Shown: positions 33,975 through 43,664 of the stretch, piece after piece
Numbering within the stretch: position 1 is the stretch's first letter
Layout: each line of letters opens with the position of its first letter
Assembly (NCBI RefSeq): GCF_003173575.1
Contig: NZ_QGNY01000001.1
Coordinates: forward strand, 682,001-746,000
Source of the DNA: Pedobacter paludis
Lineage (GTDB): Bacteria; Bacteroidota; Bacteroidia; Sphingobacteriales; Sphingobacteriaceae
Reading direction: 5' to 3'
Length of the DNA stretch: 64,000 nucleotides
The notes under the pieces: model-generated
What the model was told of the DNA's origin: nothing
The model's database searches: none
What the model saw: only the letters and a program-made list of their open reading frames with translations
Translations under genes and position numbers: made by a program

Positions 33975-34601
33975 TTATTGCCCAATTACTAAACCATCCA
34001 AATGTATGGAGTTATTAAATTCAAGAACGGTAAAATTTCCATCTTCAAAACCCATTTTATACAAAACAGTATTCTGATGTGGAAACTCAGTCATTTCGCT
34101 TAAGGGCTTACCAAGTAACAAGCAAAGAAAAACACGCATCGCCCTGCCATGCATGCAAAGCAAAACCGTTTCTTCTTCAGGTCTGGTGGATAAAACTTTC
34201 ATTGGTTCTTTCAATCGATCGTAAACATCCTGAACGCTTTCTCCGCCTTCGAAATGGGCGGTATAATCTCCACTCTCCCAAGATTGTAGCATTTCACGAA
34301 AAGCATCCCTGGAGCCCTCAGTATTCGGTTTTCCTTCCCAAATGCCCCAGGCTAACTCATCTAAACCCGATAGTTTTTCCCAAGGTAATCCAGAATCGAT
34401 AAATTTTTGAACCGTTTGCCACGTGCGTTTTAAATCGGATGTATAGATTTTATCGAAAGGAATGTCTTTATATTTCTGATAGAAAGCCTCAGCCTGCGCT
34501 CTACCGGTATCATTTAAGTCAGAATTTATACCTCTACCCTGTACTATGCCTTGTCTATTAAGTTCTGTTTCGCCGTGGCGGATAATATAAATTTGCTTCA
34601 T
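33975..34601 (-). CDS. Histidine phosphatase family protein (phosphoglycerate-mutase-like)
   Basis: A 208-residue enzyme of the phosphohistidine branch. IYIIRHGETELNRQGIVQGR at residues 4-23 contains the catalytic RHGE. DKIYTSDLKRTWQT supplies a conserved Arg and CMHGRAMRVFL the second catalytic His; the proton donor is probably Glu in LDELAWGIWEGK. Members include 2,3-bisphosphoglycerate-independent-type side activities, alpha-ribazole phosphatase and broad phosphatases. It lies between mqnA and mqnE; no known step of the futalosine pathway needs such an enzyme, so the link is positional only. Confidence 0.88.
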   Translation of the reverse strand: MKQIYIIRHGETELNRQGIVQGRGINSDLNDTGRAQAEAFYQKYKDIPFDKIYTSDLKRTWQTVQKFIDSGLPWEKLSGLDELAWGIWEGKPNTEGSRDAFREMLQSWESGDYTAHFEGGESVQDVYDRLKEPMKVLSTRPEEETVLLCMHGRAMRVFLCLLLGKPLSEMTEFPHQNTVLYKMGFEDGNFTVLEFNNSIHLDGLVIGQ

Positions 34602-34629
34602 TTTTTAAATTATTGAATGATTGATTTTT

Positions 34630-34690
34630 GAATGAGTGAATGCTAATAACCCTATTGAAAAAATTCACTCATTCTGTCATTCACTCATTC
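34630..34690. repeat. 13-bp perfect inverted repeat downstream of mqnE
   Basis: GAATGAGTGAATG (34630-34642) and CATTCACTCATTC (34678-34690) are exact complements. An extra TTCACTCATTC at 34664-34674 gives an alternative right arm. It lies between mqnE and the phosphatase gene. As RNA it forms a hairpin with a 35-base loop, or a shorter one with the inner arm followed by the sequence TTTTTT. Confidence 0.7.
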
Positions 34691-34695
34691 TATCA

Positions 34696-35889
34696 TTAAT
34701 TTACGACAGGCAACTTATAATATTGCGGTTTCTTTTCCTCTTCAAAAACAACGTTTTCAAAATCGGTAACTACATTATATAAGGTATCGCGTTCTATTGC
34801 TTTTCTGCCAACTTGCTTAATCAAATTAACCAATTCCTTGGTACTCATTGCAGGTGTTTGCTCTTCAGCACCAGCCATTGAGTAAATTTTTGTGGTATCA
34901 TCCAAAGTTCCATCAATGTCATCAACACCATAATTTAAGGATAACTGAGCTGTCTCGCGACTAATCATTGCCCAATATGCTTTAATGTGGTCGAAATTAT
35001 CCATATAAATACGAGCAATAGCGTAATTTCTTAAATCCTCAATTACCGAAGACTCAGCCACATTGCTCATTTGATTATGTTGATTTCTGAATTTCAGTGG
35101 AATAAAGGTTTGGAAACCACCGGTTTTATCCTGCAATTCACGAAGTTTTTCCATATGATCCACTCTATGTTCAAATCTTTCTATATGACCATAAAGCATT
35201 GTTGCATTACTTCTCATTCCTAATTTATGCCATTCCTCATGTATCGCCAACCATTGTTCGCCTGTACATTTATCTTTAGCAATCTGCTCACGAATTTCAG
35301 GATGAAAAATCTCGGCACCACCGCCAGGCATAGATTGCAAGCCAGCATCTTTCATTAGTTTCATGCCTGTGGCATAATCAATTTTAGCTTTCTTGAATAT
35401 ATAATGATATTCGACAGGTGTTAGAGCCTTAACGTGTAAATCAGGACGATGTTCTTTAATTGCAGTAAACAATGCAGAATAAAAAGCAACATCGTACTGT
35501 GGCAAAACACCACCAACAATATGAACCTCTGTTACCCGTTCATCATCATATTTCTTAACAATATCGAGCATTTGCTCCATGGTTAAAGCCCAGCCCTCTT
35601 CTTTTTGCTTGATTAAGCGAGAATAAGAACAGAATTTACAATCGTAAACACAAAGATTTGTTGGCTCTAAATGGAAATTACGATTGAAATAGGTTTTATC
35701 GCCATGCTTTTCTTCACGGATGAAATTTGCCAAAACACCCAGATAACCTAATTCTGCATGCTCGTAAAGGTAAACGCCCTCATTAAAAGTAATACGTTCT
35801 TTATTAAGGACTTTGTGTGCTATGTTTTGTAGTTCAGTTGATAATGATGTATCAGCTAATATTTTTTCAACTTGCTCAGTTGTATTCAT
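34696..35889 (-). CDS. mqnE: Aminofutalosine synthase MqnE (radical SAM)
   Basis: It joins the MqnA product to S-adenosylmethionine to give 6-amino-6-deoxyfutalosine. The 397-residue protein has the radical SAM cluster motif CVYDCKFCSYSR (CxxxCxxC) after NFHLEPTNL, VHIVGGVLPQYDV, QSMPGGGAEIFHPE, MLYGHIERFEHRVDHMEKLR, and QDKTGGFQTFIPLKF. These distinguish it from the related MqnC and CofH. The frame is open from a TTG at 35910, but ATG 35889 is preferred. With mqnA nearby this shows menaquinone by the futalosine route, as in many Bacteroidota. Confidence 0.93.
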   Translation of the reverse strand: MNTTEQVEKILADTSLSTELQNIAHKVLNKERITFNEGVYLYEHAELGYLGVLANFIREEKHGDKTYFNRNFHLEPTNLCVYDCKFCSYSRLIKQKEEGWALTMEQMLDIVKKYDDERVTEVHIVGGVLPQYDVAFYSALFTAIKEHRPDLHVKALTPVEYHYIFKKAKIDYATGMKLMKDAGLQSMPGGGAEIFHPEIREQIAKDKCTGEQWLAIHEEWHKLGMRSNATMLYGHIERFEHRVDHMEKLRELQDKTGGFQTFIPLKFRNQHNQMSNVAESSVIEDLRNYAIARIYMDNFDHIKAYWAMISRETAQLSLNYGVDDIDGTLDDTTKIYSMAGAEEQTPAMSTKELVNLIKQVGRKAIERDTLYNVVTDFENVVFEEEKKPQYYKLPVVN

Positions 35890-36252
35890 TCCTGATTTTA
35901 TTTTGAACAAAAATACAATATTGAGGCGATTTGAAAATCATTTTCTTGTAACAAACGATGAGATAGCCACAGATTCGAAGATTTTGAGTTTTTAAAAAAT
36001 AAATTAACCACAGATGGACACGGATAGACACAGATTTACATGGAATTAGAAATGTAGCCTCCGTGATTTCAGTGTTTCCGTGGCAAAAAATTGCCCCCAA
36101 AATATTAGTCAATATTAATCTGCGGCAAAAAAATACAAACCCAAATCCATGCATATCCTTTATTATCTGTGGTTAAAAAAATCTGTCGCTAAACAAAAAA
36201 GGCACCTCTTTTCAGAAGTGCTCTTCGCATTGTATTTCATAGGTAAATGAAA
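35890..36252. repeat. 363-bp intergenic region with a dispersed repeat
   Basis: No credible gene is present. TTAACCACAGAT (36004-36015) and ATCTGTGGTTAA (36165-36176) are perfect 12-base inverted ends. Inside them is text such as GGACACGGATAGACACAGAT and CCTCCGTGATTTCAGTGTTT, a pattern I recall as a dispersed repeat in Bacteroidota. The lipocalin gene's terminator lies at 36194-36221. The mqnE promoter should be near 35890-35950. Confidence 0.6.
36194..36221 (-). terminator. Rho-independent terminator of the lipocalin-like gene
   Basis: On the minus strand GCACTTCT-GAAA-AGAGGTGC (one G-U pair) is followed by CTTTTTTG. It lies ~30 bases after the stop codon. Confidence 0.85.
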
Positions 36253-36747
36253 TTATCTTGCAGCAGGTACAAATGTTAAAATGATATTTGCCGTTTTACC
36301 GCCAAACTCAATTGGAGATTTCATAACCATTTGTGTGCTAGAAAGCTCAGTTAAAACTAAACGATAACCTTCTGTAACGTTTTTAGCTTTATCACCTTCA
36401 AATATTTTCTTAAATTGAAATGTTTCCTCTTTTGGAGTTGCCGACCAAAAAATAGTCTGCATTACAGATCCACATGGGCTTGTTGCAGGTAAAGTATACG
36501 AACCGTTTCCACTGTTTGTTAGGTTCCAAGTACTGCCCTGAAAACACTTGTAAGATTTTTCGCCAAATAAACCTTGAACTGCTCCATCCGGTAAGCCATC
36601 TAAAGCAACATTGCTAACCACCCATTCGCGAACTACTGTACCTCTGCTACCTGTAACACCTGCAGTTACTCTTTTCGCTGTATTACAACTTTGTAACATT
36701 ACTAATGTAGAACATGCAATTGCGATAGCTATAAATAATCTTTTCAT
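36253..36747 (-). CDS. Lipocalin-like lipoprotein
   Basis: A 164-residue lipoprotein: MKRLFIAIAIACSTLVMLQS then Cys at residue 21. The mature part is beta-rich and begins REWVVSNVALDGLPDGAVQG, with WNLTNSGNGSYTLPATSPCG, FWSATPKEETFQFKKIF and YRLVLTELSSTQMVMKSPIE, the strand pattern of small lipocalin-like proteins of Bacteroidota. These may bind a hydrophobic ligand at the outer membrane, but no function is established. It has its own terminator and is divergent from the cystathionine gamma-synthase-like gene. Confidence 0.75.
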   Translation of the reverse strand: MKRLFIAIAIACSTLVMLQSCNTAKRVTAGVTGSRGTVVREWVVSNVALDGLPDGAVQGLFGEKSYKCFQGSTWNLTNSGNGSYTLPATSPCGSVMQTIFWSATPKEETFQFKKIFEGDKAKNVTEGYRLVLTELSSTQMVMKSPIEFGGKTANIILTFVPAAR

Positions 36748-36870
36748 TTTTGTTTAATTTAAATTTCGCCAAATAGAACACATAAATCTTGCCAAAACAA
36801 ATTAAGGGATAAAATTAGTCTCAAATTCTTAAATTGCGCAATAAAAGAATTCGAATAAAGCTAAATCATC

Positions 36871-37986
36871 ATGAAACCCGAAACCCTTGCTATTCACGCC
36901 TCTAATCTTGTTAAAAGTACTACCGGTGATGTTACACCACCTCTAAATTTATCCACAACTTTTTTTCGTGATGAAAATGGAGGCTACCCGGGTGGGCATA
37001 TGTATAGTAGGGTAAGCAACCCAAATCGGTCTGCTTTAGAAAACACAGTGGCAAAATTGGAATTTGGAGAAGATGCCGCAGCTTTTGCCTCGGGTAATAA
37101 TTGTGGAATGAGTTTGTTTCAGGCTTTAAAACCTGGCAGCCATATTATCGCTCCTGATGATATGTATTGGGGCATCAAAAAGCAATTGTTAACGATTTTT
37201 AATGAAACTTTGGAGTTTGATTTTGTCAGTCAGACAGATTTGGATTTGATTAAATCATCCATTAAACCAAATACAAAATTAATCTGGATTGAAACACCGT
37301 CTAATCCATTGCTAAAGGTTACCGATATTGCCGAAATTTCAAAGATTGCACAAGCAGACAACATAACTTTAGCCTGCGATAGCACATTTGCCTCGCCTAT
37401 TCTACAAAATCCAATTTTGTTGGGCGCTGATATTGTAATGCACAGCAGTACAAAATACCTGGGTGGGCATAGTGATGTTTTAGGTGGCATTTTAGTTACA
37501 GCCAAAAAAGACGAGCTGTGGGATAAAATTAAAAATGTGCAGCAAACAGGTGGTGCAGTCCCATCTCCATTTGATTGTTTTTTGCTTTGCAGAAGTATAA
37601 AAACTTTGGCCTATAGAATGAAAGGCCATTGCGAAAATGGAAAAAAAGTTGCTGATTATTTGGTTCGCCACCCCAATGTTGAAGCTGTATTTTATCCGGG
37701 CTTGGAAAGCCATCCACAGCATGAAATTGCCAAAAAGCAAATGAAAGATTTTGGTGGCATGATGTCTTTCTTAGTTAAGGGTGATGTTGAAGCGACGAGT
37801 AAGGTGGTGAATAAAGTTCAGTTATTTGCACAGGCTACAAGCTTGGGTGGTGTAGAAAGTTTAATTGAGCACCGTTACTCAGTTGAAGGGCCAGATAGCA
37901 AGACACCTAAAAACCTTTTAAGAATTTCAGTTGGTTTAGAACATGTTGATGATATTATTGCTGATTTAGAACAGGCTTTAGGGTAA
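36871..37986 (+). CDS. Cys/Met-metabolism PLP enzyme, cystathionine gamma-synthase-like
   Basis: A 371-residue PLP-dependent enzyme of the cystathionine gamma-synthase/lyase family. The N-terminus ETLAIHASNLVKSTTGDVTP, MYSRVSNPNRSALENTVAKL and FASGNNCGMSLFQAL fit the fold. The PLP Lys is residue 195 in HSSTKYLGGHSDVLGG. The C-terminus LGGVESLIEHRYSVEGPDSK keeps the family Glu/Arg pattern. It could form cystathionine from an acylated homoserine or cleave cystathionine. The metY-metX operon is 2 kb downstream, but this gene has no visible riboswitch. The exact reaction cannot be settled by eye. Confidence 0.85.
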   Translation: MKPETLAIHASNLVKSTTGDVTPPLNLSTTFFRDENGGYPGGHMYSRVSNPNRSALENTVAKLEFGEDAAAFASGNNCGMSLFQALKPGSHIIAPDDMYWGIKKQLLTIFNETLEFDFVSQTDLDLIKSSIKPNTKLIWIETPSNPLLKVTDIAEISKIAQADNITLACDSTFASPILQNPILLGADIVMHSSTKYLGGHSDVLGGILVTAKKDELWDKIKNVQQTGGAVPSPFDCFLLCRSIKTLAYRMKGHCENGKKVADYLVRHPNVEAVFYPGLESHPQHEIAKKQMKDFGGMMSFLVKGDVEATSKVVNKVQLFAQATSLGGVESLIEHRYSVEGPDSKTPKNLLRISVGLEHVDDIIADLEQALG

Positions 37987-38012
37987 TCCGACTGATTTTC
38001 AGCAATTAAATT

Positions 38013-38093
38013 CGTCATTGCGAGGCACGAAGCATTCTTAATACGCTCGCTATAACTGATCGGTGTAAGATTGCTTCTTGCCTCGCAATGACG
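38013..38093. repeat. Interspersed palindromic repeat, family A copy 5
   Basis: The left arm CGTCATTGCGAGGCACGAAG and the right arm TTGCCTCGCAATGACG are almost perfect complements, the best-preserved pair in the window. It sits between convergent genes and may terminate both. Confidence 0.9.
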
Positions 38094-38151
38094 GTTTCCT
38101 AAACAGCGGGGCGAAACCCCTAAGAATTACAATCCCGCTCATTTTCAAAAT

Positions 38152-39156
38152 CTATTTAGGATTACAAATTGTCGTCAACTTTAACCCATAATTAGGATTT
38201 AGAGGCTCGTTAGTTTGAGCCAATCGCTGCGAACCTGTATTTGCCGGACAAGCAATATCTCCAGCTGCATCGTATACTAATTTTGTTCCGTCTGCAATTA
38301 ATTCTTTGGGTACATAAACCTGTACTTTTGTAATCGAATAGCCCGAAGGGAAATAGCGAACGTAATAACCATCAGGATGTTTGGTCCAAATCCCACTCGG
38401 AACATCGCTTCTAGGAGGAGCCATACCTGCAATAATTGCATATTTTTCCATGTCAGCGTAAGTATAATTGCCAGATGCAACAAGTTGGCGGATGTTATTT
38501 TCTGCTTCAAAAACCGCTTTCACACCCGATGGAAGCTGATCTTTGGCTTTTTCCATTACATCAAAAGGAAGAACGCCAAGGGCACCTCCTTCTAACTGGG
38601 TGAGTTGTTTTGTTGTTAACAATTTAATCGCGGTTAATTTAACCTGACCGGAATAATCTGCAAATTTTGTTCTGGCAATTATGGTCCACAATAAGACCTG
38701 AATATCATGTTGTTCTACTTCAGGATGTTTTTCTGCACTCTTTAAAATTGATACCACAATTTCTTCTTTCGGACCTAAAACGGGTGCAAACATATAACCA
38801 TCTCCTTTTGATGGTGCGAAAGTACCAGCTTTAAGGCAGTAACTTTTGTTTGTCATTTCATACAAACCTGCACAAAGCACAAAACCACCATCTGGATTTT
38901 TTGGCAATAAATATAAAGGTTGGGCTTTCAATGTGGCTTTAAAATCAGGCATCATCTCGCCTTCTCTATTTACATCCTCAAAACTTGTAGTAATAGCCGC
39001 CGGCTGTTTAAGTAGTTTATCAACGCCTAAAGCTTTTGCGCCTTGCGATGCGCCAACTTTTAAGAGCTTATCTTTTAATCCGCCAAATTGAGCCTGGGCA
39101 TTATAAAAGCAACTTAAAAATAATAATGCAATACAGTAAGATTTTACGTTTTTCAT
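38152..39156 (-). CDS. Exported protein of unknown function
   Basis: A 334-residue protein with a signal peptide (MKNVKSYCIALLFLSCFYNA, cleaved near AQA-Q). I recognise no domain. The first mature part is glycine- and lysine-containing (FGGLKDKLLKVGASQGAKAL). The middle (100-240) is helical with many Lys and Asp, and the C-terminus (PSGYSITKVQVYVPKELIAD to CPANTGSQRLA) looks beta-rich. Two Cys near the C-terminus (CPANT and ICNPK) may form a disulfide. It is monocistronic, convergent with the cystathionine gamma-synthase-like gene, and followed upstream by the riboswitch region of metY. Conserved within Sphingobacteriaceae is likely but not shown. Confidence 0.75.
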   Translation of the reverse strand: MKNVKSYCIALLFLSCFYNAQAQFGGLKDKLLKVGASQGAKALGVDKLLKQPAAITTSFEDVNREGEMMPDFKATLKAQPLYLLPKNPDGGFVLCAGLYEMTNKSYCLKAGTFAPSKGDGYMFAPVLGPKEEIVVSILKSAEKHPEVEQHDIQVLLWTIIARTKFADYSGQVKLTAIKLLTTKQLTQLEGGALGVLPFDVMEKAKDQLPSGVKAVFEAENNIRQLVASGNYTYADMEKYAIIAGMAPPRSDVPSGIWTKHPDGYYVRYFPSGYSITKVQVYVPKELIADGTKLVYDAAGDIACPANTGSQRLAQTNEPLNPNYGLKLTTICNPK

Positions 39157-39368
39157 AGTTAATTAAGATTAGATAGGTACCACAAACTTAAAATTTTAGA
39201 ATTAATTCTGGGTTAGATTAATAATTTAAGTTCTCAAATTAAAATTACAAATTTGATTTACAACGAGTTAATTATTTTTCGAAATATAATTTTGTTGTTT
39301 AAAATATATTTCAGACATTTGAAATATTATTTGGCGAAAGACAAATAAAAGTCAATCTTCACGGGTTG

Positions 39369-39477
39369 ATTTATAAAGAAGTGGCGAGAGACAGGCTCCG
39401 AGACCCACTGGCAACCCTCAGAAAGAGAAGGTGCCAATTCCTGACCGAATAACATGGTGTTATTTGGAGATATAAAT
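39369..39477 (+). promoter_or_regulatory. SAM riboswitch (S-box, SAM-I type)
   Basis: The conserved S-box core is visible: GGCGAGAGACAGGCTCCGAG, CCACTGGCAACCCTC and GAAGGTGCCAATTCCTGACC. ATTTATA (39369-39375) and TATAAAT (39471-39477) form the closing P1 helix; AATAAC-ATGGT-GTTATT makes P4. It lies upstream of metY, metX and hom, so high S-adenosylmethionine would reduce methionine synthesis. The nearest downstream coding start is not metY but a 42-codon ORF 10 bases after P1. I do not see a classic U-rich terminator directly after the aptamer, so the mode of control is open. Confidence 0.93.
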
Positions 39478-39486
39478 TAGAACTTG

Positions 39487-39615
39487 ATGAAAACATTAAA
39501 TCTTCAATCGCTAAGCGAACCTAGTTTAAACCTCAATAAGGCAAAAAACTCTTCTATTTCATTGATTTGTTATGATATGCAGGCGATTATTTGTATGTGC
39601 TGTTGCATACAGTAA
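39487..39615 (+). CDS. Polycysteine short ORF (candidate leader peptide) downstream of the SAM riboswitch
   Basis: A 42-codon ORF with ATG at 39487 and TAA at 39613-39615. The peptide begins MKTLNLQSLSEPSLNLNKAK and ends ICYDMQAIICMCCCIQ, with five Cys codons, four of them in the last seven residues, and one Met among them. Cysteine runs are rare in cytosolic proteins, and polycysteine uORFs are known cysteine-responsive attenuators in mycobacteria. Its position between a SAM riboswitch and metY (sulfide plus O-acetylhomoserine to homocysteine) makes a regulatory leader peptide likely. It could instead be a short translated peptide of no regulatory effect. No protein domain is recognisable. 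Confidence 0.55.
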   Translation: MKTLNLQSLSEPSLNLNKAKNSSISLICYDMQAIICMCCCIQ

Positions 39616-39645
39616 TTAATAAATCTTCCTCTTTTGTTCTTATTC

Positions 39646-39723
39646 AAATTGGAAGGTCCCAATAAATTGGGATACGCCCCCTTGATAGGATTATCTGATT
39701 TCAGAATCTCTATAATCCAATTT
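39646..39723 (+). promoter_or_regulatory. Structured leader RNA between the polycysteine ORF and metY, with alternative helices
   Basis: AAATTGG (39646-39652) can pair with CCAATTT (39717-39723), while GGATTAT (39688-39694) can pair with ATAATCC (39712-39718); the two helices share bases 39717-39718 and exclude each other. TCCCA-ATAAAT-TGGGA and TCTGA-TT-TCAGA are further local hairpins. Competing helices after a polycysteine ORF would suit a ribosome-position-dependent switch. No U-tract follows, so translational control or Rho would be needed. Confidence 0.4.
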
Positions 39724-39725
39724 AA

Positions 39726-41093
<1,368 letters not shown>

Positions 41094-41135
41094 TATTCTC
41101 CGATTCCAGTTTTAACAACAACAATACAAATTATA

Positions 41136-42194
41136 ATGAGCTCAGTTTCCACATATAGTTATCCCAAACAATTCAAATTAGAAAACGGAAAAAAAATACG
41201 CAACCTTCAAATCGCATATCAAACTTATGGCAAGTTAAATGCGAAAAAAGATAATGTAATTTGGGTTTGCCATGCTTTAACAGCCAATTCAGATGTGTTT
41301 GAATGGTGGGAAGGTTTATTTGGTGTAAATGCGTTATTTAATCCGGCAGACCATTTCATCATCTGTGCAAATGTTTTAGGATCTCATTATGGAACCACGA
41401 GTCCTTTAAGTACAAATCCAGTAACAGGCTTACCATATTATTTAGGATTTCCACAATTTACCATTCGAGATTTTGTTTCTGCTCATCAACTTTTGGCCAA
41501 TCACTTAGGAGTAACCCAGATTAAGGTGTTAATTGGAGGCTCTTTAGGCGGTCAACAAGCCGTAGAATGGAGTATTGCCGAGCCAAATAAAATTGAAAAC
41601 CTCATTTTGGTCGCAACAAATGCAGCGCATTCTCCATGGGGAATCGCATTTAATGAAAGTCAGCGTTTAGCCATTACTTCCGATCGCACTTTTTTTGCAA
41701 ACCAACCAAATGGCGGCAGTAAAGGTTTAAAAGTTGCTCGCAGCATTGCACTTTTAAGTTATAGAACTTACAATGCTTATGGCAGCACGCAAGTTGAAAG
41801 TGTTAACGATAAAACAGATAATTTTAGAGCATCTTCTTATCAAAACTATCAGGGAGAAAAATTAATTAATCGTTTCAATGCGTATAGTTATTACTATTTA
41901 ACCAAAGCAATGGACAGCCACAATGTTGGAAGAAATCGCAAAAGCATAGCCGATGCTCTTAAGCTAATTAAAGCAAATACCTTGGTAATCGGAATTGAAA
42001 ATGATGTTTTATTTCCGCTTTCCGAACAAAAATACTTGGCAGACCATATACAAGGAGCAGAATTCTATGCGCTACATTCCGATTATGGACATGATGGTTT
42101 CTTGATCGAAACCAATGCTTTAACCAATATTATCGGAAATTTCATTAAAGAAAGCAGTAATAAAAAAATTATCAAACTTCAGCACACCGCTTAA
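41136..42194 (+). CDS. metX: Homoserine O-acetyltransferase
   Basis: It acetylates homoserine with acetyl-CoA, giving the MetY substrate. The 352-residue alpha/beta hydrolase has the nucleophile elbow GGSLGGQQAVEW (Ser), the Asp in LVIGIENDVLFPLSEQ and the His in LHSDYGHDGFLIE, along with VIWVCHALTANSDVFEWW and NVLGSHYGTTSPLSTNP, which mark the MetX family. The usual MetX oxyanion and substrate Arg lies in the FNESQRLAITSDRTF region. It starts 42 bases after metY in a probable operon. MetX proteins of this form can be acetyl- or succinyl-specific; acetyl is favoured by the metY neighbour. Confidence 0.93.
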   Translation: MSSVSTYSYPKQFKLENGKKIRNLQIAYQTYGKLNAKKDNVIWVCHALTANSDVFEWWEGLFGVNALFNPADHFIICANVLGSHYGTTSPLSTNPVTGLPYYLGFPQFTIRDFVSAHQLLANHLGVTQIKVLIGGSLGGQQAVEWSIAEPNKIENLILVATNAAHSPWGIAFNESQRLAITSDRTFFANQPNGGSKGLKVARSIALLSYRTYNAYGSTQVESVNDKTDNFRASSYQNYQGEKLINRFNAYSYYYLTKAMDSHNVGRNRKSIADALKLIKANTLVIGIENDVLFPLSEQKYLADHIQGAEFYALHSDYGHDGFLIETNALTNIIGNFIKESSNKKIIKLQHTA

Positions 42195-42287
42195 GATTAA
42201 ATAAAAATAATCAAACACAGATGGGATTTCAAATTAACTTCTTGTTAAATCTGTAGTTGAATAAAATAAAAACATAAAAATAATTTA

Positions 42288-42331
42288 GTAGCGAAATGCT
42301 TTTTTTAGCATGTAGTCTTGATACTCGCTAC
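42288..42331 (+). repeat. Nested hairpin between metX and hom
   Basis: GTAGCGA (42288-42294) pairs with TCGCTAC (42325-42331). Inside, ATGCT-TTTTTT-AGCAT forms a second hairpin. The element ends 17 bases before the hom start, and contains the TCTTGATACTCGCTACCTGA text that I recall from dispersed intergenic repeats. It might moderate readthrough into hom. Confidence 0.55.
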
Positions 42332-42348
42332 CTGATACTGTAAATAAT

Positions 42349-43593
42349 ATGAGTAAGAATTTAAAAATTGGTTTATTTGGTTTTGGAGTTGTTGGACAAG
42401 GTTTATTGGATATTATTCAAAGTCAAAACCTAAACTTAGAGATCATCAAAATTGCAATTAAAGATCCAAGAAAAACACGTACCCTAAATAAAGATTTGTT
42501 TACCACCAACCGTGATGAAATTTTAGATGACACTGAAATCAACACCATTGTTGAATTAATTAATGATGCTGATGCAGCTTATGAAATTGTAACGAAAGCA
42601 CTTAAAAATGGCAAAAATGTAGTGTCGGCAAACAAAAAAATGATTGCTACACATTTAAAGGAACTGGTAGATTTACAAAAACAATATGGAACATCTTTAT
42701 TGTACGAAGGCGCAGTTTGTGGCAGTATTCCAATTATCCGCAATTTGGAAGAATATTATGATAATGAACTTTTCCATGCCTTAAGTGGTATTTTCAATGG
42801 GTCTTCAAATTATATTTTATCGAAAATATTCAATGAGAATCAAAGTTATGGTTCGGCCTTAAAAGAGGCGCAAGATTTAGGTTTTGCAGAAACTGACCCA
42901 ATTTTGGATGTTGGAGGGTACGATCCTAAATACAAACTGGCAATTGCTACTGCGCATGCATATGGCTTGTTCATCAATCCAGATCACATTTTAAATATCG
43001 GCATTCAAAACCTTTCGCAGTACGACATTAACTATGCGAAAGAAAAAAACTTTAAAATTAAGCTGGTGCCAACAGCAAGAAAAATAGATACAAAGCAAAT
43101 CGTAACTTATGTTTTGCCAAAATTGGTAGCTAAGGATGATTTCTTATACAATGTAGAAAACGAGTATAATGCAGTTACCGTTCAGGCTGCATTTGCAGAT
43201 AAGCAATTCTTTTTTGGCAAAGGTGCTGGCGGGCATCCGACTGGTGCTGCCGTTTTATCGGATATTGCTGCTTTGCGCTATGATTACCGCTATGAATATA
43301 AAAAATACCATCAAGAAAATGGAGTAATCCACACGGAAAATATCTTATTAGAAATTTATTTGCGTTATGCCGATGAAGATTTAATTACATTATTAGAATT
43401 CGATAACATTAGCGAACGCTATTCGGCTAGTAGTTATAAATATGTTATTGGAACAGTTAAGTTAGAAAACCTAATTAAAAATCGTGATCTACTTTTAGAT
43501 GAGGCTGTATTTATTGCTTATACTGGAAGACAGATCTACAAAGAAGAAAAGATTTCGACGACAACTTTTGTTGAAGCTGAAGCCGTTTTGTAA
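42349..43593 (+). CDS. hom: Homoserine dehydrogenase
   Basis: It reduces aspartate semialdehyde to homoserine, the common precursor for methionine and threonine. The 414-residue protein has the Rossmann loop IGLFGFGVVGQGLLDII at residues 7-23, NVVSANKKMIATHLKE, LLYEGAVCGSIPIIRNLEEY, FNGSSNYILSKIF and AQDLGFAETDPILDVGGYDP with the catalytic Lys/Asp region. It supplies MetX with homoserine and is placed after it, so this is a coherent homoserine-to-homocysteine operon. The C-terminus is short and I cannot see a clear ACT domain, so feedback by threonine is uncertain. Confidence 0.95.
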   Translation: MSKNLKIGLFGFGVVGQGLLDIIQSQNLNLEIIKIAIKDPRKTRTLNKDLFTTNRDEILDDTEINTIVELINDADAAYEIVTKALKNGKNVVSANKKMIATHLKELVDLQKQYGTSLLYEGAVCGSIPIIRNLEEYYDNELFHALSGIFNGSSNYILSKIFNENQSYGSALKEAQDLGFAETDPILDVGGYDPKYKLAIATAHAYGLFINPDHILNIGIQNLSQYDINYAKEKNFKIKLVPTARKIDTKQIVTYVLPKLVAKDDFLYNVENEYNAVTVQAAFADKQFFFGKGAGGHPTGAAVLSDIAALRYDYRYEYKKYHQENGVIHTENILLEIYLRYADEDLITLLEFDNISERYSASSYKYVIGTVKLENLIKNRDLLLDEAVFIAYTGRQIYKEEKISTTTFVEAEAVL

Positions 43594-43639
43594 AGAATTT
43601 TTAAGGTTAATTTTTTTATTTGTTTTGTTGTTAAGCATA

Positions 43640-43664
43640 AAGGTCGGAGCGAGTCCGACCTTTT
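43640..43664 (+). terminator. Rho-independent terminator after hom
   Basis: AAGGTCGGA and TCCGACCTT form a perfect 9-bp stem around GCGAG, followed by TTTTG. It lies 47 bases after the hom stop and closes the metY-metX-hom operon. Confidence 0.92.

Noticed and set aside
37492..37740. Antisense ORFs inside the cystathionine gamma-synthase-like gene
   Set aside because: They are shadows of a strong coding frame.
39657..39672. TCCCA/TGGGA hairpin as the metY terminator
   Set aside because: Its stem is short and no T-run follows.
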